From JAFGAV01 sp041479055 (lineage in GTDB: Bacteria; Acidobacteriota; Aminicenantia; Aminicenantales; JAFGAV01): DNA of 64,000 nt. Location: NCBI GenBank assembly GCA_963702835.1, contig OY969762.1:1426001-1490000 (forward strand). Direction: 5' to 3'. Of this stretch, positions 36,691-45,596 are shown piece by piece (within the stretch, counting starts at the first letter, position 1; the number at the start of each line of letters is the position of its first letter). The notes under the pieces were generated by a model. The model worked only from the letters and a program-made list of their open reading frames with translations, ran no database searches and was not told the origin of the DNA. The translations under genes and the position numbers were made by a program.

Positions 36691-38422
36691 GGATAATGAC
36701 TCCCCGGCTGGTCCTTCCGTCGACCTTGATCTTCAGGGGGGATCGCAGCCGGGCCTCCCTGATAAACTCCGTCTCCTGGACGACGTCCTGCCGATGCAGC
36801 CAATCCCAATCGATCTTGTACTTGTCCCCCTGGCCTACCGAGAAATAGAAGACTCTAAAACTGGTGATATTGTGGAAGAAGTGAGACCCCTGGCTGAGCA
36901 TCGAACTCGTTTCGGGAAGCGCGGACTCCACGATGACCTTGGCCCCGCTGATCTGGCCGAAATTGACGGGAATGCCGGCCTGCGGGTCGGATGTCCCCCA
37001 TCGGCCGAATCCGATCAGGAGATAAGGGCGGCCGGCCGTTACCAGCCGATGGTTCACCCGCTCCAGCTGGGAGGCAATCTCCTCGGAGTGATGGACATTG
37101 AATCGATCCGGCTTGACAAAAACGATGTCCTGGATGGAATGCAGGATTCCATTTCCCAGCGCCGACTCGGAACCCAGGAGCACGTTCTCTCCGGCCAGCT
37201 CGGCCAGTGAAAGATCGACCTTTTCCTCCGAGACGACCATGGGCCTGACCTGCAGGAAGCCAAAACGAGCGGAAATCCCCTGGTCGCCATCAAGAGTCAC
37301 GGCGAATTCAACTTCGACCATTTTCTCCAGCATGTCCTGACAGAGCTTCAACAGCTCTTTGAGCAGCTTGTTGAACGGAATGAGGTCGAATTTCAGGATG
37401 GGCGCGAAATCGACGACTCGCGGCCCCTTTTCCGAAATCCCGTAGACGATTTTATCATCCTGCGACCTATAAGTGGAGGCCATGAAGCGGAGGACGCCAT
37501 CTTCTTCGGCCTCCGCCAGTCTGAATTTGGCCATATACTCAGTTTCCTTAATGGGGTCGAACTCAGGAGGCGAACCCATATTGATAGCCCAAAATTCGTT
37601 CTGGGTCTGGTCCAGCAGGTCTTCCAGCGTGTTGTAGGGCGGGTTGGCCTGGGGATAAGCCGGCGAATAGGACCAGGCAATGCCGTCATCGACGATCGTC
37701 TTGCCCAGGCCGAGGGCCAGGTCGATGACTCCGTCGACGGGCTTGGCATGTCCGAGCGGATAAAAATTGAAGGAGCGGGCCACTCCCGACAGATGAGGAT
37801 AAAAGCGCTGGCCATGCCGGAGGCCGACGACTTCTTGGATAATGACTGCCATTTTTTCATCGCCTGTTTTATTCTTGGTGGCCAGAATATAGTTCTTGGC
37901 TTCTTTGAAGAACGTCGAGGCGTAGACAAACTTGATGGCCTCCATCAACTTTCGAAAGCGGATGTCGGCGTCCGCCTGGTTATTGGGTATCATCTTTGTG
38001 GCATAGACACTGGCGAAGGGCTCGAACATGGCATCTTCGAGCAGGCTGGAGGATCGAACGGCCAAGGGCGAGTGGACCTGGAGGACAAGAGCCCGGAGGT
38101 CTCCCACCAGCTGGGCGGGAAGCTCAGCCTTCTGGAAAGCGCCGGCGATAAGGTCATCGCGGAGGCCGGACAGAGCCAGCCCATAGAGATCATTCTGTTT
38201 CATGAAGAGATCAAAAAACTCCGTGGTAATGACGGTCAGGGTCGGTATGGTGATATTGATGGCGGGACGAAATGAGGGAGCCAGTTTTCTCTCCAGGGCG
38301 TCCCTCATCAAAGCCAGTCCATGGGCCTTCCCCCCCAGCGAACCCCGGCCGATGGCCGTGAGCTTGTCTTTAGCGGTTAAGAAATGGCGGTCGAACTGGG
38401 CCAGGGATTGTTTATCCGGCAA
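36683..38422 (-). CDS. PEP synthase/PPDK-like ATP-grasp protein (PPDK_N type), paralog 2
   Basis: 579 residues. GRGSLGGKAHGLALM (about 25-40), LAVRSSSLLEDAMFEPFASV (about 120), and FGFLQVRPM (about 392) mark a full PPDK_N ATP-grasp domain. The C-terminal module LIGFGRWGTSDPQAGIPV (about 472) and GSHFFHNI (about 512) is shared with the paralogs at 28.7 and 33.5 kb. No phosphohistidine or PEP-binding domain. The start is a TTG just past the stop of the dehydrogenase gene, with a poor ribosome site, consistent with coupling. Sits between the GDH-like gene and the sensor-fused paralog in one operon. Confidence 0.75.
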   Translation of the reverse strand: MPDKQSLAQFDRHFLTAKDKLTAIGRGSLGGKAHGLALMRDALERKLAPSFRPAINITIPTLTVITTEFFDLFMKQNDLYGLALSGLRDDLIAGAFQKAELPAQLVGDLRALVLQVHSPLAVRSSSLLEDAMFEPFASVYATKMIPNNQADADIRFRKLMEAIKFVYASTFFKEAKNYILATKNKTGDEKMAVIIQEVVGLRHGQRFYPHLSGVARSFNFYPLGHAKPVDGVIDLALGLGKTIVDDGIAWSYSPAYPQANPPYNTLEDLLDQTQNEFWAINMGSPPEFDPIKETEYMAKFRLAEAEEDGVLRFMASTYRSQDDKIVYGISEKGPRVVDFAPILKFDLIPFNKLLKELLKLCQDMLEKMVEVEFAVTLDGDQGISARFGFLQVRPMVVSEEKVDLSLAELAGENVLLGSESALGNGILHSIQDIVFVKPDRFNVHHSEEIASQLERVNHRLVTAGRPYLLIGFGRWGTSDPQAGIPVNFGQISGAKVIVESALPETSSMLSQGSHFFHNITSFRVFYFSVGQGDKYKIDWDWLHRQDVVQETEFIREARLRSPLKIKVDGRTSRGVIIHD

Positions 38423-38424
38423 AA

Positions 38425-39711
38425 CTAAACCCAGCCCCTGTCCCGACAGGCTTGAACCACCCGGGCCACAGCGATAGAAAATGCCGCGTCTCTCAGAGAG
38501 AGCTTCTTTTTTTTCGCAAATTCAAGCACGGCGTTGAAGGCGGAGGTCATTTTGAGGTCCAGCTTGCCCAGGACTTCGTCTTTCTCCCAATAATAGTTCA
38601 TGTTGCTTTGAACCTGCTCGAAGTAGCTGCAAGTCACTCCCCCGCCGTTGGCCAAAATATCGGGAATGAGGAGAATGCCCCGCTGGGCGATCGTCCGGTC
38701 CGCTTCGAGGGTGGTCGGGCCGTTGGCGCCCTCGGCGATGATCTTGACCCGGGGACGAATCGTTTTGACGTTTTCATCCGTGATCTGATTTTCGACTGCC
38801 GCCGGGATCAGAATGTCCACATCCTGGGCCAGCCAAGCCTCCCCAGGCAAGACTTCATATCCCATTTTCAGAGCCTTCTCTTTATCGATCCCGCCAAAAC
38901 GGTCGGTGATCCCGGCCAGAGCCTGGGTGTCGATGCCGGAGTCCTTTTGGTAAGCATAGGAGGTCGCCTCCTTCTGATCCCAGCACGATACGCAAGTCAC
39001 CTTTCCGCCGATTTGTTGAAAAAGCCGGACGGCATGCTGTCCCACGTTTCCGAATCCCTGAACGCTGGCGGTGGTGCCGCCGGGCTGGATGCCCAGCTCC
39101 TTAAGAGCCTCCCGCAAGGCAAAAATAAGGCCGTAGCCGGTGGCTTCCATCCTGCCCAAGGATCCCCCCAAGCCCACGGGTTTCCCGGTGATGAACCCCG
39201 GGGATTTTTCCCCGCGCATGGTTTCATATTCATCCAGCATCCAGAGCATATGCTGAGCGCTGGTCATGATATCCGGAGCTGGAACATCGACCCGGGGACC
39301 AAGCCCGCCGCCAAGCTGCCTGACCCAACCCCGGCAGAGCTGTTCCTGTTCCCGCAGGGTCAGATCATGAGGGTCACAGGCTATGCCTCCGCTGCTGCCG
39401 CCCAGGGGGATGTCCATGAGGGCACACTTCCAGGTCATCCACATGGCCAAAGCCCGGATGGTGTCGATGGTCTCCTGAGGGTGGAAACGAACTCCCCCCT
39501 TGGCCGGCCCCCGGGCATCGTTATGGACGACCCGGAAGCCGCGGAAGATCTTGACCTTCCCGTCATCCAGGCGGAGGGGGATGAGAAATTGATGTTCTTT
39601 GAGTGGAACGCGCAACAGCTCGCGGGTGGGCAGGTCCAAGTTGAGCCAATCCGCCGTCCGGTCAAACTGGAATTGAGCTATGGCAAATGAATTGTAAGAA
39701 GCTTTGTCCAT
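38425..39711 (-). CDS. Glu/Leu/Phe/Val dehydrogenase paralog lacking the catalytic-loop lysine
   Basis: 428 residues with the full fold of hexameric glutamate dehydrogenases: substrate-domain GPAKGGVRFHPQE, the Asp of DVPAPDIMT, FGNVGQHAVRLFQQIGGKV as the NAD-binding loop, and IAEGANGPTT. However, the conserved GGAKGG or GGGKGG loop reads PLGGSSGGIACDP, placing Ser107 where the catalytic lysine belongs. The other two active-site lysines (PAKGG and TWKCA) remain. It may be inactive, altered in substrate, or regulatory. ATG at 39711 with GGAGGG before it. First gene of the operon with two PPDK_N proteins; divergent from the second GDH. Confidence 0.88.
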   Translation of the reverse strand: MDKASYNSFAIAQFQFDRTADWLNLDLPTRELLRVPLKEHQFLIPLRLDDGKVKIFRGFRVVHNDARGPAKGGVRFHPQETIDTIRALAMWMTWKCALMDIPLGGSSGGIACDPHDLTLREQEQLCRGWVRQLGGGLGPRVDVPAPDIMTSAQHMLWMLDEYETMRGEKSPGFITGKPVGLGGSLGRMEATGYGLIFALREALKELGIQPGGTTASVQGFGNVGQHAVRLFQQIGGKVTCVSCWDQKEATSYAYQKDSGIDTQALAGITDRFGGIDKEKALKMGYEVLPGEAWLAQDVDILIPAAVENQITDENVKTIRPRVKIIAEGANGPTTLEADRTIAQRGILLIPDILANGGGVTCSYFEQVQSNMNYYWEKDEVLGKLDLKMTSAFNAVLEFAKKKKLSLRDAAFSIAVARVVQACRDRGWV

Positions 39712-39927
39712 AAAATCCACCCTCCGTCGCTTCCTTCTCAAAATAAGCTATGCTTCCTTCAAAGTCAAGGAATCCCTCCACTTACAGGGGAATCCTATAA
39801 AATCAGAAATCTAATTTTATTAAAATCCAAACTGAACCCAAATAATTCCATAACAATTGTAGGATAGAAAGGTGACGGAGATATATAGATTCATCGTCTC
39901 CTATGATTTCATTACAAAGGAGTTTTT

Positions 39928-41287
39928 ATGAGCAATTATGTTAAGGATTTCATGGATGAAATTAAAGCCAAGAATCCTGCTCAACCCGAGTTCCATCAGG
40001 CTGTTTATGAAGTGGTGAACTCGCTGGCCGTCGTCCTGGATCGCCATCCCGAGTATCGCCAGGCCAAGATTTTGGAACGAATCGCCGAGCCGGAGAGGGT
40101 CATCATGTTCCGGGTAACCTGGATGGACGATGCCGGCCAGGTTCAGGTCAACCGCGGCTACAGGATTCAGATGAACAGCGCCATCGGCCCCTACAAAGGC
40201 GGCCTACGCTTTCATCCCACGGTCAACCTCGGCATTCTGAAGTTTTTGGCCTTCGAGCAGGTGTTCAAGAATTCCCTGACGACCCTGCCCATGGGCGGAG
40301 GGAAGGGCGGCTGCGATTTCGAACCCAAGGGCAAGAGCGACAACGAGGTCATGCGCCTCTGTCAGAGTTTCATGAACGAACTCTACCGGCACATCGGCCC
40401 CGATACCGATGTTCCCGCCGGAGATATCGGAGTGGGCGGACGGGAGATCGGCTTTATGTACGGCCAATATCGAAAACTAAGGAACGAAGTGACCGGAGTC
40501 CTGACCGGGAAGGGCCTCGACTGGGGGGATCTTCATCCGCACCGAGGCCACCGGCTACGGGGCCGTCTATTTTGCCGCCGAGATGTTGACCACCAGAAAA
40601 CAGACCTTGGAAAATAAAACCTGCCTTGTCTCCGGAAGCGGCAACGTGGCCCAGTACACCGTCGAGAAGATCAACCAGCTCGGCGGCAAAGTCGTCACCC
40701 TGTCCGATTCAAACGGCTTCATCCATGACCCGGCCGGGATCAATACCGAGAAACTGGCCTTTATCATTGACCTGAAGAACGTACGGCGAGGCCGGATCAA
40801 AGATTACGCCGACAAGTATAAGGGAGTGACCTACACGCCGTTGACCTCGGGGTTGGACCACAACCCGCTCTGGAATATCAAGGCCGATTGCGCTTTTCCG
40901 AGCGCCACTCAGAATGAAATCAACGGGAAGGACGCCAAAAACCTGGTCAAGAACGGCGTCTACGTCGTGGCCGAGGGAGCCAATATGCCCACCACGGCCG
41001 AGGGGGTTGACGTCTTTGTAGACGCCAAAATCCTCTTTGCCCCCGGCAAAGCGGCGAATGCGGGCGGCGTGGCCACTTCCGGCTTGGAGATGTGCCAGAA
41101 CAGCGCGCGGCTGAACTGGAGCAGAGACGAGGTGGATAATCGGCTCCATCAGATCATGAAGAGCATCCACAAGACCTGTGTCGAGGCTGCCCAAACCTAC
41201 GGAACCCCGGGCAATTATGTCAACGGCGCCAATATCGGCGGCTTCCTTAAAGTCGCCCGGGCCATGATGGAGCAAGGCTTAGTCTAA
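39928..41287 (+). pseudogene. gdhA: Glutamate dehydrogenase (GdhA type), frameshifted
   Basis: Hexameric GDH converting 2-oxoglutarate and ammonia to glutamate. The N-terminal half (to about residue 200) has GPYKGGLRFHP, LPMGGGKGGCDF with the catalytic Lys, and DVPAGDIGVGGREIG. After TGKGLDWG the frame breaks at a run of six G (40523-40528). The next frame continues exactly with FIRTEATGYGAVYFAAEML, SGSGNVAQYTVEK and so on to the usual C-terminus. Restoring one frame gives about 452 residues, the normal length. Either a sequencing error in the G-run or a recent mutation. It has a strong AAAGGAG site. The intergenic stretch before it (39712-39927) is AT-rich with no clear -35/-10. Confidence 0.88.
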
Positions 41288-41325
41288 GAATCATCAAGTC
41301 GATGACTCTATCTTCTCAACCTGGT

Positions 41326-41350
41326 GCGGGGGGGCTATAGCCCCCTCCGC
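41326..41350. terminator. GC-rich hairpin between convergent gdhA and moeB-like genes
   Basis: GCGG followed by GGGGGCTATAGCCCCC and CCGC forms a near-perfect palindrome with one bulge, in an AT-rich surrounding but without a T-run on either strand. May end both convergent transcripts. Confidence 0.4.
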
Positions 41351-41436
41351 GCCCAATTATTAAATTAAAATCAAAAAAACGAAATAGCCCAACTTCCGGG
41401 CGCTGTGACGCAGACAAGATATCTGTCGAGAGTTTG

Positions 41437-42162
41437 TTATTCGATACTGGAGCAAACGGGACAGGCGGGATTTTTTTCCCAATCGACCAGGTCAAAGTTA
41501 AGAGCTCGGCTGTCGTAAACGAGAAGGCGGCCGGCCAGGGTGCCCTTGACGCCCATCAAGTGCTTGCAGGCCTCGGCGGCCTGGATAAGCCCGATCGCCC
41601 CGGGAATGAAGCCTGCCACCGGGATCGGGCCGGCTGCGGGCGGAAGGGAGGGCATCAGGCAGGCCAAGCAGCCGGTCCGGGGCGGAAGGATGAGGCTGGC
41701 CAGGCCAACCCAGCCGTGGATGGCGCCATAGACATAGGGAATTCTTTTCCGGACGGAAAAACTGTTCAGGACAAGGCGCGTTTCCATGTTGTCTAGGCCA
41801 TCCACGATAAGGCCACAGCCGGCGGCCAGTTGTTCGATATTTCGCTCGCTGATCTTTTCGGACAGCGCCTCGATCTTGATCTCAGGGTTGAGAGCGGCCA
41901 GCAGGTTCCGGGCTTCTTCGACCTTGGGCTTGCCCAAAGATCTTTCAGAATAAAGGACCTGGCGGTTCAGGTCGGAGAGTTCCACTCGGTCAGAGTCGCA
42001 CAGCCGGAGAAGGCCCACGCCCGCGGCAGCCAAATAAAGGGAGGAGGCGCTGCCCAGTCCGCCCACGCCCGCGACAAAGACCTTGGCCGACTTGAGCTTA
42101 TCCTGGTTCCATTCCTCCAGGCCGAGCTGCCGGAGGTACCTTTCTCCTTCCCTTTTCGACAT
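41437..42162 (-). CDS. ThiF/MoeB-family sulfur-carrier adenylyltransferase
   Basis: 241 residues of the E1-like family that adenylates the C-terminal Gly-Gly of MoaD/ThiS proteins with ATP. VFVAGVGGLGSASSLYLAAAGVG is the nucleotide loop. DSDRVELSDLNRQVLY holds the Asp and Arg-Gln of the active site. Two zinc CxxC pairs appear as CLACL and CPVC near the end. The start ATG at 42162 has GAGGAAAA before it. It lies 52 bp behind a MoaD-like gene and downstream of aldehyde:ferredoxin oxidoreductase, so a role in tungstopterin assembly fits. Confidence 0.88.
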   Translation of the reverse strand: MSKREGERYLRQLGLEEWNQDKLKSAKVFVAGVGGLGSASSLYLAAAGVGLLRLCDSDRVELSDLNRQVLYSERSLGKPKVEEARNLLAALNPEIKIEALSEKISERNIEQLAAGCGLIVDGLDNMETRLVLNSFSVRKRIPYVYGAIHGWVGLASLILPPRTGCLACLMPSLPPAAGPIPVAGFIPGAIGLIQAAEACKHLMGVKGTLAGRLLVYDSRALNFDLVDWEKNPACPVCSSIE

Positions 42163-42214
42163 GTGTCTTTTCCTCAGGCCCAACAGCTCATTCCGTCGCC
42201 GAAATCAGCTATCC

Positions 42215-42457
42215 CTATCCGCCCGAAACAGGCGGCTGCAGGGTGATGTTCTGTCCGTCCTGGGGGATATAATCGAGGCTGCGCAGCTTCCCTTCCGAGT
42301 AGGCGAAAGCTACGAAGGCGGGGTCCAGGCCTATCTGGCGCAGGATCTCCCGCAGAGTTTTTCCCCCTTCGGTCTCAACGCGCCGCGTGTAATAATCCAC
42401 GTCCGGGTTGAGCTTCAGGCGCAGCTCGCTACCCGCTTTTAGAAATATAGTCATCAT
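42215..42457 (-). CDS. MoaD/ThiS-like sulfur carrier protein
   Basis: About 80 residues with a ubiquitin-like fold, ending in PPVSGG: the C-terminal Gly-Gly is the site adenylated and thiocarboxylated by the MoeB-like enzyme encoded next. Beta strand FLKAGSELRLKL, GKTLREILRQIGLDP and NITLQPP match MoaD/ThiS layout. Two adjacent ATGs (42457, 42454) are candidates. An IS630-family element lies 19 bp upstream of the start, cutting it off from the oxidoreductase gene. Confidence 0.8.
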   Translation of the reverse strand: MMTIFLKAGSELRLKLNPDVDYYTRRVETEGGKTLREILRQIGLDPAFVAFAYSEGKLRSLDYIPQDGQNITLQPPVSGG

Positions 42458-42476
42458 ATCTTTACTCGTCAAACTA

Positions 42477-43576
42477 ATGTTAACGCATTAGCAGATGTTA
42501 CACAATCGACGTATTTTCTTGGGAGACCATGAGTGGACGGTTCTTAGGATGGCCAGCCAGATCAACTCCAGGTTTTCGAACCAGCGATTGGTCGTGGCTT
42601 CATATCGGACTTGTTTCCAGATTTGCTCTTGGGGATTCAACCCCGGCTGATAGCGAGGAAGGTACTCCATATGGATACGCGGGCGAGTTTGAAGGAAACA
42701 CTCCACCGGTTCTCCCTTATGCCATCGTGCCCGATCAACATAAAGCCAAATCACATAACCGCGCAGACGCCGGTAGAGATGTCTCAAGACCTTAACAAAC
42801 CCTTTCCGATCTCCCCGTTCCGTGCGAATCATTCCGTAGCGTCCCAGAAGCGGCGCCACCCAACCCGAAATATTAAGCCGCTGGTGATGTTGGCTGGTGG
42901 TAGGGATGCGAAAAGAATGTCCTCTCTTGGCCCACCCCCGTCCCAGCCGGGGATGCAGGGTAAAACCCGTTTCATCTTGAAAAACCACCGTCTCCCGAGG
43001 ACCCAGATTCTGAAGTTTTTTTTAACTCGCGGCGAAACCGCTTCGCTTCTTCCGCCCGGGCCTGAAGATACGAATAACTGGCCCGTTTCAAGCGATATCC
43101 CAGCTGATGCATCCACATCTGGGCCTGCCGCACCTTCAGTTTCAACCCGTACCGACGTTTTAAGTGCTCGGCCAAGGTGGGGCCATCCCACCGGGCCCGG
43201 TTCAGGCCAAATTCCTGAGGCGATTGCTCTAAGTGCCGTTCCACCTCTTGCGCGATCTGGGGAGTCAGCCGAGACGGCCTCCCTGGTTTGGGCTTGTTCC
43301 TCAAAGCTTTCAACCCCCCGGCATTCACGGTCTTTATCCAGCGATTCAAGCTCATGCGCGTCAGACCCAAGACCCTGGCTGTCCAGCCCGGCCGCTGTCC
43401 TTCGACGATTAAAAGCAGGGCTGCAATCTTTAATCCCATCCACGCCCCCGGGATACTCTTGGCAAAAGCTACCAGGCTGTCCCGGGTCACCTCCGGATGC
43501 CGGATATCGATCGGTTCCATACAGCCAGTTTAACATAAATCAGCCCAATATGTAACAATTAATAATGCGTTTACAT
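42477..43576 (-). mobile_element. IS630-family insertion sequence
   Basis: 1100 bp flanked by TA on both sides (42475-42476 and 43577-43578), the TA target duplication of IS630/Tc1-mariner elements. Imperfect terminal inverted repeats of about 30 bp start ATGTTAACGCATTA on the left and, reverse-complemented, ATGTAAACGCATTA on the right. It carries one transposase gene in two overlapping phases. It sits between the AOR and the moaD-like gene of what looks like one operon. Confidence 0.88.
42488..43520 (-). CDS. IS630-family transposase, two phases joined by slippage at A8
   Basis: DDE transposase of about 343 residues if the two phases are joined. The first phase (43520-42972) has a helix-turn-helix DNA-binding region (GWTARVLGLTRMSLNRWIK) and a second linker domain. 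The second (to 42488) holds the catalytic core: VFQDETGF, YVDRARWHKG and GLNPQEQIW supply Asp, Asp, Glu. The phases meet at eight consecutive A on the coding strand (43023-43016). A +1/-2 shift there, most simply by transcriptional slippage, restores the frame. Two-phase IS630 transposases expressed by frameshifting are known. Confidence 0.88.
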
Positions 43577-43675
43577 TAGCTCATTTTTTCAAAAGAGACA
43601 AGAGTCCTTCAAAACTCACCAAGTTTGCCGAAAGGACAATCAGTCCAGGGCGGTCAGACATTTCATTTCAGGGAA

Positions 43676-45595
43676 TCAGAAGGCCTTGGGTTTGTACTTC
43701 TCCCCGCGCACCTTGGGGATGCCTCCGGGGATGGGCTCGCCCAGCCGTCCGATTTTTTCCAGGTTGTCCGCGGCATCGGCCAAGCCCAGATCTTCCAACA
43801 CCGCCCGCGTGGGGTTGCCCCGGCTGTCCCAGCCGCGGGCGGCATAGTACTCGTCCAGCATCTGCTCCACCTGCTCCCGGCTCAGCCCCTTGCCCTTACC
43901 CGGGCCCGATGGGATCTTGTCCTCCCAGGAGCGCGCCGGCGGATAGTCGAAGGTCCGGCCGTCGGCCAGGTTGCGCTCCAGGTAGTGGCAGCGGTTCAGG
44001 TTCCAGATCATCTCCGAGGTCCGCAGGACCTCCTCCAGGCTGACCCCCCAGCCGGTGATGTGGTTGAGCGATTCGACGATCTCCTCAGGAGTGACGTCGA
44101 GCTCTCCCCAGAACAGCCGGCAGATGCACCAGGTGTCGAACAGGGGCCGGATGTGCTGCAGATAGACCACGATCTTGGCCCGGCCCTCGACCGACTCCCG
44201 GCCCTCGGCCATGTCCACGGTGATCGTCCAGGAGCGGTTGTGGTGGGCGCCGATGTCGGCGGTCATGTAGGACAGGAGCATGCCCGGCGCCCAGCGGCCG
44301 TCGTAGCCGGACATCTCCTGGCCCTTGACCTGCATGGCGAACTTCTCGCTGCCCCGGCCGATCTTCCGGGCGGCCCGCTTCGAGCCCTGGGCGAACCAGT
44401 CGCCGATGCCGCGCCGCGAGGCGACCATCTCGAGGAAATGCTCAACGTCGTCCACCGAGCCCCAGCGCAGGGGATGGCCCTCCAGGTCGGCCTCGGTGAT
44501 CAGGCCGCGTTCGAAGCACTCCATGGCGAAGCCGATGACTCCCCCGCCCGACATGGAGTCCATGCCCAGGTCGTCCAGCAGCCAGTTGAGGTAGGCCACG
44601 TGGTTGATGTCCTTCATGCCCAGGTTGGAGCCGCACAGGGCGCCGGTCTCATACTCCGGCCCCTCCAGGTGGACCTCGGGCTTGCCGGGAATGACGGCCC
44701 TGGTGTATTTGCCGCAGTTCATCCAGCAGCCGAAGCAGGCTTTGTGGGTGATGAGGCACTTCTCCACCAACTGGTCGCCGTCGATCTTGCTAGTGTCCTC
44801 GTAGTAGGTCGTCTGGAAGTTATAGGCCGGGATGACGGCGTTCTCGTTCGACCACTGGATGAAGAAAGCGGTGCCGTACTTCTGCCAAGGCTCCATGTTG
44901 GGGTGCTTCTGGGTGCGCAGCATGATGCCGGTAACTTGTTTCTTGAGCGCTTCCAGGTCGTGCACCCGCAGCGACTTGGTGCCGCGGACGCAGATGGCCT
45001 TCAGCTTTTTCGAGCCCATGACCGCGCCCTGGCCGGTGCGGCCCGCCTGGCGGCCGAAGTCATGGGTGATGCAGGAGAAGAGAACGCCGTTCTCCCCGGC
45101 CGGGCCGATGGTGGCGACCTCGAAGTCCTCGCCCAGGTCTTCCTTGAGCGCCTTTTCGCAGGCCAGCGACCTCATCCCCCAATATTTGGAGGCATCGCGA
45201 AGCTCGACCGTGTCGTCGTCGATATAAAGATAGACCGGACGGGGCGAGATGTCTTCGAAAATGACCAGGTCGTAGCCGGCGAACTTGAGGGCCGGGCCGA
45301 GATGACCGCCCATGTTCGAGTCGCCGTGGCCGTTGGTCAGGGGGGAGACCGAGCCGAAACCGACCTTGGAGCCGGCGGGAATGAAGGCGCCGCTCATGAC
45401 GCCGGCGCAGATGATGAAGATGTTCTTCGGGCCGAGCGGGTCGGCGTCGCGGGGGACCTCGTCGTAGATCAGCTTGGCCACCACGCCCCGGCCTCCCTGC
45501 CAGCGCCTAAAGAGAGACTCGTCGGTGGGCAGACGGCGGATGGCGCCCGTCTTGAGGTTGATTCGCAGGGTCGTCCCGGCAAGCCCGTCGGCCAT
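43676..45595 (-). CDS. Aldehyde:ferredoxin oxidoreductase (tungsten pterin enzyme)
   Basis: 639 residues, AOR family. It oxidises aldehydes to carboxylates with ferredoxin, using a tungsto-bispterin and one [4Fe-4S] cluster. The N-terminal domain begins GLAGTTLRINLKTGAI, and GRGVVAKLIYDEVP and the AGVMSGAFIPAGSKVGFGSV stretch are family signatures. Cluster ligands are CFGCWMNC (about 282-289) plus a distal Cys near TWCICR. Length is typical. Its ATG lies 1 bp past the stop of a polyferredoxin gene, the natural electron partner. moaD- and moeB-like genes follow beyond an IS630 insertion. Confidence 0.96.
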   Translation of the reverse strand: MADGLAGTTLRINLKTGAIRRLPTDESLFRRWQGGRGVVAKLIYDEVPRDADPLGPKNIFIICAGVMSGAFIPAGSKVGFGSVSPLTNGHGDSNMGGHLGPALKFAGYDLVIFEDISPRPVYLYIDDDTVELRDASKYWGMRSLACEKALKEDLGEDFEVATIGPAGENGVLFSCITHDFGRQAGRTGQGAVMGSKKLKAICVRGTKSLRVHDLEALKKQVTGIMLRTQKHPNMEPWQKYGTAFFIQWSNENAVIPAYNFQTTYYEDTSKIDGDQLVEKCLITHKACFGCWMNCGKYTRAVIPGKPEVHLEGPEYETGALCGSNLGMKDINHVAYLNWLLDDLGMDSMSGGGVIGFAMECFERGLITEADLEGHPLRWGSVDDVEHFLEMVASRRGIGDWFAQGSKRAARKIGRGSEKFAMQVKGQEMSGYDGRWAPGMLLSYMTADIGAHHNRSWTITVDMAEGRESVEGRAKIVVYLQHIRPLFDTWCICRLFWGELDVTPEEIVESLNHITGWGVSLEEVLRTSEMIWNLNRCHYLERNLADGRTFDYPPARSWEDKIPSGPGKGKGLSREQVEQMLDEYYAARGWDSRGNPTRAVLEDLGLADAADNLEKIGRLGEPIPGGIPKVRGEKYKPKAF

Positions 45596-45596
45596 G

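Noticed and set aside
40523..40528. Programmed frameshifting in gdhA
   Set aside because: GDH is not known to use it, there is no slippery heptamer with a following structure, and neighbouring genes carry similar indels; error or mutation is simpler.
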